Origin: Thiohalocapsa sp963698775
Lineage (GTDB): Bacteria; Pseudomonadota; Gammaproteobacteria; Chromatiales; Chromatiaceae
DNA: 64,000 nt
Assembly (NCBI GenBank): GCA_963698775.1
Contig: CAVOSE010000009.1
Coordinates: 186,001-250,000, forward strand
Direction of reading: 5' to 3'
Positions 35,531 through 44,172 of this stretch are shown piece by piece. A program made the position numbers and the translations under genes. Positions within the stretch are counted from its first letter, which is position 1. Each line of letters starts with the position of its first letter. The notes beneath the pieces are model-generated. The model ran no database searches. It saw only the letters and a list, made by a program, of their open reading frames with translations, and was not told the origin of the DNA.

Positions 35531-38182
35531 TTGGAGCTCGATCGTCCGGATGTCTACGAAGGGCTGCGCGTGCCGCCCCACAACCTGCAGGCGGAGCAGT
35601 CGCTGTTGGGTGCGCTGATGCTCGAGAACAGCACCTGGGAGCTGGTGGCGGACAAGGTCAAGGAAGAGGATTTCTACCGCCAGGAGCATCGTTTGGTGTT
35701 TCGCGCGGTCGGGCTGCTGGCGGACGCCGACTCCCCGTTCGATGTCATCACCGTGGCCGAGGCGCTGGAGAAGCGCAAGCTGCTGGACGAGATCGGCGGC
35801 ATGCCCTATCTGGCCGAGATCGACCGCAATACCGCCTCCGCCGCCAATGCCGTGCACTACGCACGCATCGTGCGATTCAACTCGGTGCTCAGGCAACTGG
35901 TCAAGGCCGGTACCGACATCACCGATCTCGCCTTCGATACCCAGGGTCGCAGCGAGGCGGAGATCCTCGACATCGCCGAGACCAAGGTGTTCAAGATCGC
36001 GGAGCAGATGAACCGCGGCAGCGGGTTCCGGCCCATCGAGGAATTGCTGAAGCTCGCCGTGGACAAGATCGACGAGCTGTTTCATCGCGACGAGCCCATC
36101 ACCGGTCTGCCCACCGGCTTCATCGACTTCGATCGTAAGACGTCTGGCCTGCAGAACTCGGATCTGATTATCGTCGCCGGTCGGCCGTCCATGGGTAAGA
36201 CCAGCTTGGCCATGAACATGGCCGAAAACGTCGCCATCAAGACCGGCAAGGGCGTGGCGATCTTCAGCATGGAGATGCCCGGCGACTCGCTGGCCATGCG
36301 CATGATGTCGTCGCTGGGGCAGATCGATCAGCACCGGGTGCGCAGCGGCAGACTCACCGACGAGGACTGGCCGCGCCTGACCTCGGCGGTGACCATGCTG
36401 TCCCAGGCGCCGATGTACATCGACGACACGCCGGCGCTGTCGCCGACCGAGCTGCGCGCCCGCGTGCGCCGCCTGCAGCGCGACATGAAGCGCGAGGAAA
36501 AGGAACTCGGCATGATCGTCATCGATTATCTGCAGCTGATGCAGTCATCCACCGAGGGCGAGAACCGCGCCACCGAGATCTCTGCCATCTCGCGGTCGCT
36601 GAAGTCCCTGGCCAAGGAGCTCAGCGTGCCGGTGATCGCGCTGTCGCAGCTCAACCGCAGCCTGGAGCAGCGGCCCAACAAGCGCCCGGTGATGTCGGAT
36701 TTACGGGAGTGTGTGACGGGTGACACGCTGGTGGTGCTCGCGGATGGTCGCCGGCTGCCGATCGCCGATCTGGTCGGGACCGCGCCGCGAGTGCGCGCGG
36801 TCGATACGGTGGGCAAGCTCGTCGAGGCGGAGTCGGATCGCGTTTGGCTCGTCGGGCGCCGGGCGATCTTTGCCGTGCGGCTCGCGAGCGGACGTTGCAT
36901 TCGCGCGACAGCCGAGCATCGGCTGCTTGGCGCCGAGGGCTGGCAACGCGTGGGCAGTCTGGTACCCGGTGCGCGTCTCGCGCTGGCGCGGCACTTGCCG
37001 CAGCCCGAAGTGCAGGCCCCCTGGGCAGAGCATGAGCTAATCCTGCTGGCCCACTTGGTCGGTGACGGCAGTTACCTCAGCGGCCAGCCGCTGCGTTATA
37101 CCACCGCATCGGAGGACAACAGCCGGGTGGTCACCGATTGCGCCAAGCAGTTTGGCGTCCAGGTCAACCGCCACGCCGGTCGCGGTGCCTGGCATCAGCT
37201 CGTGTTTAGTGGCAACGGCAATCGCTGGCATCCGGCCGGTATCAATCGCTGGTTGCGTGGGCTTGGCCTGTTCGGGCAGCGTTCCCACGAGAAGCGATTG
37301 CCGCCCGAGCTGTTTCGGTGCAACAACGACCAACTTGCGCTGTTCTTGCGCCATCTCTGGGCCACCGACGGGACGATCTCGCCGCGCAAGCCGGGTCAGC
37401 GCGGCAGTCATGGCATCCATCTCAGTACCAACAGTCGCGGTTTGGCCGAAGATGTTGCGAGCTTGCTGCTCCGGTTCGGCATCATGGCGAGGATTCAATC
37501 GGTGGAGCAGTCCGGCTACCGAACCACGTTCATGGTGTGGGTCCGAGGTGCTGAGGCGCAACGGCTGTTCCTGGGGACGATCGGCGCCTTTGGCCCGCGT
37601 TTGCCCGCCGCGCGGGCGCTGGGCGTCCTGCTGCGCGACGTACACCCGAACACCAATGTGGATACCCTGCCCAGGGAGTCTTTCGGGCGCGTTCGCGCCG
37701 CCATGCGCGAGCAGGGCATCTCTACACGTCGCATGTCCGCGCTGCGCGGTACGTCCTACGGCGGGGCATCTCATTTCAGCTTTGCGCCATCGCGATCGAT
37801 GCTGGCCGAATACGCGGAGCTCCTGGGCGACGAGCAACTTCACGATTTGGCGGTGAGTGACCTGTGTTGGGACAAGGTCGTCGCAGTGGAACCGGCCGGC
37901 GAGGCCGATGTTTACGACCTGACTGTTCCTGGTCCCGCCTGTTGGCTGGCGGACGGGATCATCAGCCATAACTCAGGCGCCATCGAACAGGACGCGGACC
38001 TGATCGTGTTCATCTATCGCGACGAAGTCTACAACGAGGACAGCCCGGACAAGGGCGTTGCGGAGATCATCATTGGCAAACAACGCAACGGCCCCATCGG
38101 TACCGTCAAGCTCGCGTTCCTGGGGCAGTACACCAAGTTCGAGAACTTGGCCGAAGATCTGTATGGCGATGCGGGGTATTAA
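35531..38182 (+). CDS. dnaB: replicative DNA helicase DnaB with intein
   Basis: The 883-residue precursor comprises a 462-residue DnaB interrupted after residue 393 by a 421-residue intein. The N-extein begins with the primase-binding domain (LRVPPHNLQAEQSLLGALML); the RecA-like motor has Walker A AGRPSMGKTS and MIVIDYLQLMQ. The intein sits in motif DLRE/SGAIEQDADLI, in the loop bearing the conserved Ser-Gly-Ala. The C-extein resumes SGAIEQDADLIVFIYRDEVYN. The TTG start at 35531 is supported by AGGAGG eight bases upstream; the open frame beyond that is not DnaB-like. After splicing the protein is a normal hexameric replication helicase. Confidence 0.96.
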   Translation: MELDRPDVYEGLRVPPHNLQAEQSLLGALMLENSTWELVADKVKEEDFYRQEHRLVFRAVGLLADADSPFDVITVAEALEKRKLLDEIGGMPYLAEIDRNTASAANAVHYARIVRFNSVLRQLVKAGTDITDLAFDTQGRSEAEILDIAETKVFKIAEQMNRGSGFRPIEELLKLAVDKIDELFHRDEPITGLPTGFIDFDRKTSGLQNSDLIIVAGRPSMGKTSLAMNMAENVAIKTGKGVAIFSMEMPGDSLAMRMMSSLGQIDQHRVRSGRLTDEDWPRLTSAVTMLSQAPMYIDDTPALSPTELRARVRRLQRDMKREEKELGMIVIDYLQLMQSSTEGENRATEISAISRSLKSLAKELSVPVIALSQLNRSLEQRPNKRPVMSDLRECVTGDTLVVLADGRRLPIADLVGTAPRVRAVDTVGKLVEAESDRVWLVGRRAIFAVRLASGRCIRATAEHRLLGAEGWQRVGSLVPGARLALARHLPQPEVQAPWAEHELILLAHLVGDGSYLSGQPLRYTTASEDNSRVVTDCAKQFGVQVNRHAGRGAWHQLVFSGNGNRWHPAGINRWLRGLGLFGQRSHEKRLPPELFRCNNDQLALFLRHLWATDGTISPRKPGQRGSHGIHLSTNSRGLAEDVASLLLRFGIMARIQSVEQSGYRTTFMVWVRGAEAQRLFLGTIGAFGPRLPAARALGVLLRDVHPNTNVDTLPRESFGRVRAAMREQGISTRRMSALRGTSYGGASHFSFAPSRSMLAEYAELLGDEQLHDLAVSDLCWDKVVAVEPAGEADVYDLTVPGPACWLADGIISHNSGAIEQDADLIVFIYRDEVYNEDSPDKGVAEIIIGKQRNGPIGTVKLAFLGQYTKFENLAEDLYGDAGY
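36710..37972 (+). mobile_element. DnaB intein with LAGLIDADG homing endonuclease
   Basis: 421 in-frame residues. The splicing residues are all present: Cys1 (block A CVTGDTLVVLADG), block B GRCIRATAEHRLL with the Thr-x-x-His, the C-terminal YDLTVPGPACWLADGIISHN ending His-Asn, and Ser as +1 extein residue. Between them is a dodecapeptide endonuclease: first motif LILLAHLVGDGS (Asp119) and second LFLRHLWATDGT (Asp220). Both acidic residues are kept, so endonuclease activity is plausible. Inteins in this DnaB loop are known from Synechocystis and Rhodothermus; the exact insertion residue here (after DLRE) should be compared. Confidence 0.93.
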
Positions 38183-38232
38183 GCGTGGAGGCTGTGAAAG
38201 TATTCAGCGCCATGTCGATTTGGCGTCATTCT

Positions 38233-38317
38233 GTAGGCTGGGTTGAGCTTGCGAAACCCAGCTTTCAAGGGTTTACGGTGCTGCCGACGCTGGGTTTCGT
38301 TCCTCAACCCAGCCTAC
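38233..38317. repeat. large palindromic repeat, family D
   Basis: Inverted arms of about 29 bases: the left begins GTAGGCTGGGTTGAGC and carries GCGAAACCCAGC, the right is GCTGGGTTTCG...CAACCCAGCCTAC. The spacer is about 26 bases. Elements of this type recur in many bacterial genomes. It fills the 204-base gap between dnaB and radA and could terminate dnaB. Confidence 0.82.
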
Positions 38318-38386
38318 GGGGATTTCTTGCACAATCGCCCGACGTGGGATGCGGTTTGACCGGCTCGCCAGCCGTGCGGTGACCGC

Positions 38387-39776
38387 ATGAGCCAGCGTCC
38401 AAAGAAGCCCAAGACGTCGTTCGTCTGCAACGCCTGTGGCGCGCAGTTGCCGAAATGGAGCGGGCAATGCCCGGACTGCGGCGCCTGGAATGCGGTGCAG
38501 GAGGTCGCGCTGCCGACCGCTGCGCCAACGCCCCCGAGGGCGTGGTGGCTATGCGGGTGGCCTCGGGGGCGCCGCCGTGCAACTGCTGGCGGATGTGTTA
38601 CCGGAGCAGGAATCGCGACGTCCTTCCGGTATCGTCGAGCTCGACCGGGTGCTCGGCGGCGGCCTGGTCCGGGGCTCGGTGGTCCTGATCGGCGGCGATC
38701 CGGGCATCGGCAAGTCGACGCTGTTGCTGCAAGCCTGCGCCGCGCTCGGCGCGCGCGAGCCGGTGCTGTATGTGACGGGCGAGGAGTCGCCCCAGCAGGT
38801 CAGCCTGCGCGCGCACCGATTGGGGCTGCCGGTCGGGGAGGGGACAGCCCAGATCCGGTTGCTGGCGGAGACCTGTGTCGAGCAGGTGCTGGCCAGTGCC
38901 GCGGCGGAACGGCCGCGGGTGTTGGTCATCGATTCCATCCAGACCCTGTTCACGGAGGGCCTGCATTCGGCGCCGGGCTCCGTGTCGCAGGTGCGCGAGA
39001 GCGCGGCGCAACTGGTGCGCTTCGCCAAGCTCACCGGCACCACGGTGTTCCTGGTGGGCCATGTGACCAAGGAGGGGGCCTTGGCCGGGCCAAGGGTGCT
39101 CGAGCACATGGTCGACACGGTGCTGTATTTCGAGGGCGATCCCGGCAGCCCGCACCGGCTGGTGCGGGCAGTCAAGAACCGCTTCGGTGCCGTCAATGAA
39201 CTCGGCGTCTTTGCGATGACCGACAAGGGCCTGCGCGAGGTGCGCAATCCGTCCGCGATTTTCCTGTCGCGCCACGATCAGCCGGTGCCGGGCTCGGTGG
39301 TGCTGGTCACCCGCGAGGGCACGCGGCCGATGCTGGTGGAGGTGCAGGCGCTGGTGGACCAGAGCCCGCTGGCCAACCCCCGGCGCGTGGCGGTCGGGCT
39401 GGAACAGAACCGCCTGGCGATGCTGCTAGCGGTGCTGCATCGCCATGGCGGCGTGTCGATGTTCGATCAGGATGTCTTCGTCAATGTCGTCGGCGGCGTG
39501 CGCGTCAGCGAGACCGCGGCCGATCTGGCGCTATTGTTGGCGGTGCTGTCGAGCTTTCGCGACGGCCCGCTGCCGCTGGACCTGGCCGTGTTCGGCGAGG
39601 TCGGCCTGTCCGGCGAGATCCGCCCGGTGCCAAACGGCCCGGATCGTCTGCGCGAGGCCGCCAAGCACGGCCTGCGCCAGGCCATCGTGCCCAAGGCGAA
39701 TGTACCCAAGGGCGGCGTCGACGGGCTCGCGATCCGGCCGGTGCTGTCGCTACGCGAGGCGATGGATTCGCTTTGA
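38387..39776 (+). CDS. radA: DNA repair protein RadA, frameshifted in this sequence
   Basis: RadA (Sms) promotes branch migration in recombination. The N-terminal zinc finger (FVCNACGAQLPKWSGQCPDCG) is read in one frame from ATG 38387. The remainder (GGYAGGLGGAAVQLLADV, Walker A GGDPGIGKSTLL, KNRFGAVNELGVF, and the Lon-like C-terminal domain ending AMDSL) is in the +1 frame. The shift occurs at a run of five C residues around 38531-38535; removing one base joins the two parts to give about 462 residues, the normal length. A homopolymer indel in the assembly is the simplest explanation. Confidence 0.92.
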
Positions 39777-39796
39777 GGCATCATTTGGCGCGTATT

Positions 39797-41080
39797 TCAC
39801 GGGTTGCCGGCGACCAGTCCACCGAGGCATTTGACCGTCTTCACGGTCTTCTCGTCGGTCTGAATGATCTCCAGCGGGTGGCCATCGAGCATCAGGCTGG
39901 TGCCAGGTTGCGGGATGGTCTCCAGATACTCCAGGATTAGGCCGTTGAGGGTCTTGGGGCCGCGGGTGGTTAGGGTCCAGCGCATGGCGCGATTGAGTTC
40001 GCGGACGCTGATGGTGCAGTCGATCATCAGGCTGCCGTCCTCGGCGCGATGGATGTCCGGGTAGGAGTCGGCCGGGTCGGTGGTGAATTCGCCGACGATC
40101 TCTTCGAGCAGATCGGCGAGCGTGATCAGGCCTTGGAAGTCGCCGTATTCGTCGACCACCATGGCCACGCGGCGCTTGATGCGCTGGAAGTTGATCAGCT
40201 GTTGGTAGAGCCGAGTGCCTTCCGGGACGAAATAGGGCGGACGGGTGATACTGCGCAGATGCGCCCTAATCTGGCCGGGGGGCTGCCCCACATCCTGGTC
40301 CGGCAGTCCAAGGACGTTGCGCGTGTGGAAGATGCCGACCAGATTGTCGAGACCGCCGTCGAATAGCGGCAGGCGTGTGTAACTGGTGCGCTTGATGGCG
40401 GCGAGGATCTCTTCCTCGGGGTCCTGAAGATCGATGCCTTCCACCTCGTTGCGCGGGATCATTATGTCCTCGACCGTGGCGTTTTCCAGGTCGAGGATGG
40501 CCAGCAGCATGTCGCGGCTGCGCTCGGGGATCATGGCGCCGGCCTCGTTGACGACGGTGCGCAGTTCCTCCTGGCTCAGTGCGTGCCCTGGCTGTGCCTC
40601 CGGGCGCACCCCAAGCAGTCGTAACAGGTTGTTGGTGATGAGGTTGACCGCCCACACCACCGGTTGCAGCACTTTCAGCAGCGGCGTGTAGATGTAGGCG
40701 GCCGGGTAGGCGATGAGCTCCGGGTGCAGCGCCGCCAAGGTCTTGGGCGTGACCTCCGAGAAGATCAGGATCACCAGCGTCAACAGTCCGGCGGCGATGG
40801 CGATGGCGCCTTCGCCGCCGAGCTTGAGCGCGATGACGGTGGCCAGGGAGGAGGCGAGGATATTGACGAAGTTGTTGCCGAGCAGGATCAGCCCGATCAG
40901 CTTGTCCGGTCGGTCGAGCAGCCGGCGCGCGAGGATGGCGCCCCGATGGCCCTGGTCGGCCTTGTGCCGCAGGCGGTAGCGGTTCAGCGTCATCAGCGCC
41001 GTCTCGGAGCCGGAGAAGAAGCCGGACAGCACGAGCAGCGCGACCAGCGCGAGTAATTCCGAAAGGGGTATTTGATCCAC
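39797..41080 (-). CDS. CNNM/CorC-type transporter (HlyC/CorC family)
   Basis: A 427-residue protein with a DUF21/CNNM membrane domain (LLALVALLVLSGFFSGSETALMTLN, LIGLILLGNNFVNILASSLA), then paired CBS domains (MIPRNEVEGIDL; RVAMVVDEYGDFQGLITLADLLEEIVGE), and a C-terminal CorC_HlyC domain. The family is linked to Mg2+ or Co2+ export and resistance. The GTG start at 41080 was chosen because the membrane domain follows directly. It comes eight bases after the AMMECR1 gene. Confidence 0.9.
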   Translation of the reverse strand: MDQIPLSELLALVALLVLSGFFSGSETALMTLNRYRLRHKADQGHRGAILARRLLDRPDKLIGLILLGNNFVNILASSLATVIALKLGGEGAIAIAAGLLTLVILIFSEVTPKTLAALHPELIAYPAAYIYTPLLKVLQPVVWAVNLITNNLLRLLGVRPEAQPGHALSQEELRTVVNEAGAMIPERSRDMLLAILDLENATVEDIMIPRNEVEGIDLQDPEEEILAAIKRTSYTRLPLFDGGLDNLVGIFHTRNVLGLPDQDVGQPPGQIRAHLRSITRPPYFVPEGTRLYQQLINFQRIKRRVAMVVDEYGDFQGLITLADLLEEIVGEFTTDPADSYPDIHRAEDGSLMIDCTISVRELNRAMRWTLTTRGPKTLNGLILEYLETIPQPGTSLMLDGHPLEIIQTDEKTVKTVKCLGGLVAGNP

Positions 41081-41087
41081 GGTGGGC

Positions 41088-41726
41088 CTAGCTCGTGACG
41101 GGTTCGCCGAAGGATTCGGTGCCATAGCGCCAGGCGCGCATGTCATCGCTCCAATGATCGGGGCTCAACCCCGCCTTGTGTTTGAGGTGGCGCAGGAAGT
41201 CGCGCGGCTGCGGCAACTGCTCCCAGACCGACGGCAGAAAGGTGCCGCGTCGTTCGCCGTGGGCGCCGGTCTCGGCCAGGATGACGCCATCGATACCCGG
41301 CCTGAGTGCCGCAATTAGTTCGTCTTCGGAGTTGAAGGCGATTGGCCGTGACGGAGTCAACACCGAGAGCTCGATATGCAGGGCGTCGATTTCCGCGGGG
41401 CGCACCGGCGGGAAGCGCGGATCGCGAAAGGCGGCGGCAAAGGCGTTGTCAGCCACGTCCATTGCCAGCGCCTGGATCGGTTCCAGATGACCGATGCAGC
41501 CGCGCAATTGGCCGCCGAGATGCAGCGTGACGAACGCGGCACCGTCGGCCTGAAAGGCCTCGGATTGCTCTGCCAGGTCGACGGGCAGGGCGGTTCCGGT
41601 GTCGAGACCATGACGGATCGACGCGCGGGCGAGCCGCAGCAGCTGGTGGCGTTCTTGCTCCGTTAAGAGCGGTGGGACGTCCGTGGCGGTTGAGTCTGGC
41701 ATCGGCAGATTGTCAAGCGAAGGCAT
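41088..41726 (-). CDS. amrA: AMMECR1-domain protein of the AmmeMemoRadiSam system
   Basis: A 212-residue protein, with GAAFVTLHLGGQLRGCIGHLEP (AMMECR1 core with the LRGCIG motif), NAFAAAFRDPRFPPVRPAE, and HIELSVLTPSRPI. The role of the AmmeMemoRadiSam system is not established. The ATG overlaps the end of the Memo gene by 14 bases. All three partners (AMMECR1, Memo, radical SAM) are adjacent here. Confidence 0.93.
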   Translation of the reverse strand: MPSLDNLPMPDSTATDVPPLLTEQERHQLLRLARASIRHGLDTGTALPVDLAEQSEAFQADGAAFVTLHLGGQLRGCIGHLEPIQALAMDVADNAFAAAFRDPRFPPVRPAEIDALHIELSVLTPSRPIAFNSEDELIAALRPGIDGVILAETGAHGERRGTFLPSVWEQLPQPRDFLRHLKHKAGLSPDHWSDDMRAWRYGTESFGEPVTS

Positions 41727-42525
41727 AGGCGCCGTAGCCGACCACGCGGTCGTGAGGACCGGCGGTGTCGCCGGAGTTGCGCAGGTCGAGCAGGCTGGCG
41801 TCCAGCCGGTGCAGGCGCGCCTCCGTCAGTAACCCCGCGATGGGATGGCGGCCGCAGGCCTGGTGCGTACTGATGGCGTCGGGACGGAGCGCGCAGATGG
41901 CCTCGGAGGTGCGCCGGTCGATGGCTTGCGCGGAGGCATAGTCCAGATAGTGGCTCAGATCGGAACTGATGACGATCAGCGTCTCGGCGCCGCCCCACAG
42001 GCGTTCCAGCACCTCCGCCACGTCGTCGTCGGCGGCCGAACCGACCAACAACGGCACGATGCTGAACTGTTCGAGCAGGATCTGCAGGAAGGGCAGTTGC
42101 ACCTCCAGGCAGTGTTCACCATCAAAGGCTGCGTCCAGCCGATGCACCTGAGGCAGATCGTCGATGGCATCAATGGCGGCGCGGTCGACCAGGATCTCAC
42201 CGAGCGGCGTCGAGAATCGCTCCGCGTCACAGTAGGCCAACCCTTGAAATCCCAGCCGATGCGCGGGTCCGAGCAACACCACGCGGCTGATGCCTGCTGC
42301 CGCGTCGGCAATGCGCGCATAGGCACTGGCAGCAATTGGGCCGGAGTAGACGTACCCCGCATGCGGCGCGATCAGCGCCTTGGGTGCCTTTCGTGACGGC
42401 TGGTTTGGCGGTGCGGCAGTCGTCGCGGCATCGAGATAGCCGCGAACCTCAGATGCCAGTTGTTCGGCGTCGTCTGGGTAAAACAGCCCGGCGACCGCGG
42501 GGCGGCGGAGCGCTGACATGGTCAT
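41713..42525 (-). CDS. amrB: Memo-family protein of the AmmeMemoRadiSam system
   Basis: A 270-residue Memo/LigB-like protein. Seen are RRPAVAGLFYPDDAEQL, LIAPHAGYVYSGPIAASAY (with the metal-type His), VVLLGPAHRLGFQGLA, EHCLEVQLPFLQILL, and VISSDLSHYLDYASAQAID. This fold relates to extradiol dioxygenases, with His-rich sites that in Memo bind copper. First gene of the minus-strand unit amrB-amrA-CNNM, divergent from the radical SAM gene by 94 bases. ATG 42519 is an alternative start. Confidence 0.93.
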   Translation of the reverse strand: MTMSALRRPAVAGLFYPDDAEQLASEVRGYLDAATTAAPPNQPSRKAPKALIAPHAGYVYSGPIAASAYARIADAAAGISRVVLLGPAHRLGFQGLAYCDAERFSTPLGEILVDRAAIDAIDDLPQVHRLDAAFDGEHCLEVQLPFLQILLEQFSIVPLLVGSAADDDVAEVLERLWGGAETLIVISSDLSHYLDYASAQAIDRRTSEAICALRPDAISTHQACGRHPIAGLLTEARLHRLDASLLDLRNSGDTAGPHDRVVGYGAYAFA

Positions 42526-42619
42526 ACCTCGTTGCGAATAATGGTCGATGGCCGATACTAAGATTATAACCCGCTAGCCGATTCAAAGCCGGGTCATCGC
42601 CGCCCGGAGGAGATTTACC

Positions 42620-43729
42620 ATGATCGCGTCAACTATTGCTCCAACCGAATTCTGGCCAACCGAATTTTGGCATCGCCTCGATGACGGGCGCGTGCAATGC
42701 GACGTCTGCCCGCGCCAATGCGCCTTGCGCGAAGGGCAGCGGGGCCTTTGCTTCGTGCGCGGGTGCGAGGGCGGTGCGGTCGTGCTCTACACCTATGGCC
42801 GCTCCAGTGGCTTCTGCATCGACCCGATCGAGAAAAAGCCGTTGAACCATTTCTTGCCCGGTTCGCCGGTGTTGTCGTTCGGCACCGCGGGCTGCAATCT
42901 GACCTGCCGCTTTTGCCAGAACTGGGACATGAGTAAGTCCCGCGAGATGGACACGCTGGCGGCGCAGGCATCGCCGCAGGGCATTGCCGCCGCCGCGGCT
43001 CGGCATGGCTGTCGTAGCGTCGCCTACACCTACAATGACCCGGTGATCTTTCTCGAGTACGCCTGCGACACCGCCGAGGCGTGCCGGGCGCTCGGCGTGC
43101 GCAACGTCGCGGTCACCGCCGGTTACGTCTCACCGGGGGCGCGCGAGCGATTCTTTCAGCACATGGACGCGGCGAACGTGGACCTGAAGGCGTTCACGGA
43201 AGACTTCTACAAGCGCCAGTGCAGTGCCGGCCTGGCGCCGGTGTTGGAGACACTGGACTATCTGCATGCGGAGACCTCGGTCTGGCTGGAGCTAACGACG
43301 CTGCTGATCCCAGACCATAACGACGACGCTGCCGAGATCGCGCGCATGGCCGGGTGGGTGGTTGAACATTTGGGCCCTGACGTGCCGATGCATTTCACCG
43401 CCTTTCATCCGGACTACAAGATGGGCGCAGTGCCGCCAACGCCGGTCGCGACGCTGACCCGCGCCCGACGGATCGCCATGGAGCAGGGCGTGCGCTATGT
43501 CTACACTGGCAACGTGCACGACAGCGCCGGCGGCAGTACCTTCTGCCACGCCTGTGGCCATCTGCTGATCGAGCGGGACTGGTATCGACTCGGCCGCTGG
43601 GGGCTGACCGCCGACGGCTGTTGCGAGGTCTGCGGCGAGCGTTGCGCCGGGATGTTCGAGGCGCGCCCCGGCACCTGGGGCGCAAGACGCCAACCGCTAC
43701 CAGCCTCGGAGATGGCAACCGGCGCGTGA
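42620..43729 (+). CDS. amrS: radical SAM enzyme of the AmmeMemoRadiSam system
   Basis: A 369-residue protein. Two cysteine clusters flank the radical SAM core: N-terminal CDVCPRQCALREGQRGLC, the [4Fe-4S]-SAM motif CNLTCRFC, and C-terminal CHACGHLL plus CCEVCGERC. The core is PflA-like (GYVSPGARERFFQHMDAANV, DLKAFTEDFYK). The start ATG has a strong GGAGGAG site. The reaction is unknown; the conserved pairing with Memo and AMMECR1 suggests a peptide or small-molecule modification. Confidence 0.94.
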   Translation: MIASTIAPTEFWPTEFWHRLDDGRVQCDVCPRQCALREGQRGLCFVRGCEGGAVVLYTYGRSSGFCIDPIEKKPLNHFLPGSPVLSFGTAGCNLTCRFCQNWDMSKSREMDTLAAQASPQGIAAAAARHGCRSVAYTYNDPVIFLEYACDTAEACRALGVRNVAVTAGYVSPGARERFFQHMDAANVDLKAFTEDFYKRQCSAGLAPVLETLDYLHAETSVWLELTTLLIPDHNDDAAEIARMAGWVVEHLGPDVPMHFTAFHPDYKMGAVPPTPVATLTRARRIAMEQGVRYVYTGNVHDSAGGSTFCHACGHLLIERDWYRLGRWGLTADGCCEVCGERCAGMFEARPGTWGARRQPLPASEMATGA

Positions 43730-43795
43730 GCGCCAGGTTCGAGCCCTGAGACTGGGCAAGTTATTTCGCCAATCACCAAACAAAGTAGTGAACCG

Positions 43796-43888
43796 ACGAA
43801 GAACACGAAGAACACGAAGAACACGAAGGCGGAGAAGACTTCGAAACGAAGCCATTTTCTTCTTCGTGCGCTTCGCGTCCTTCGTGGT
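43796..43888. repeat. 9-bp-period ACGAAGAAC repeat with inverted right arm
   Basis: The left arm has three tandem GAAGAACAC units; the right arm (43859-43888) is an imperfect reverse complement rich in CTTCGTG. It lies in the 443-base gap between amrS and rdgC, where a pyrimidine-rich TTCACCCTTCA-type stretch (44047-44105) is also found. No gene is visible in the gap. Confidence 0.7.
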
Positions 43889-44172
43889 GAAAAACACCTT
43901 TCGCAGGTTTTTGCGAATACTTGCACAGTCTCCCTGGTAGGGGCGGATCACGAGGCGATATGACCGCTACCGAAAGGCGCTGACTGTGTAAGCCGGCGCT
44001 CCCGGCCTAGCTCCCCTGCAGCCAACGCCGAAGTGCTGATCCGCAATCATCCAATTCTTCACCCTTCACGCTTACACCCTTCAACCTTCAGACTTCAAAC
44101 TTTCCCCACATCCATTTGCCCCGCCTTCCGCGGATGCGGATAATGCGCGGCTTTTCGTCACGAGGGCAGTCC

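Noticed and set aside
43796..43888. CRISPR-like array because of short tandem units
   Set aside because: The units are 9 bp with no unique spacers, so it is a simple repeat.
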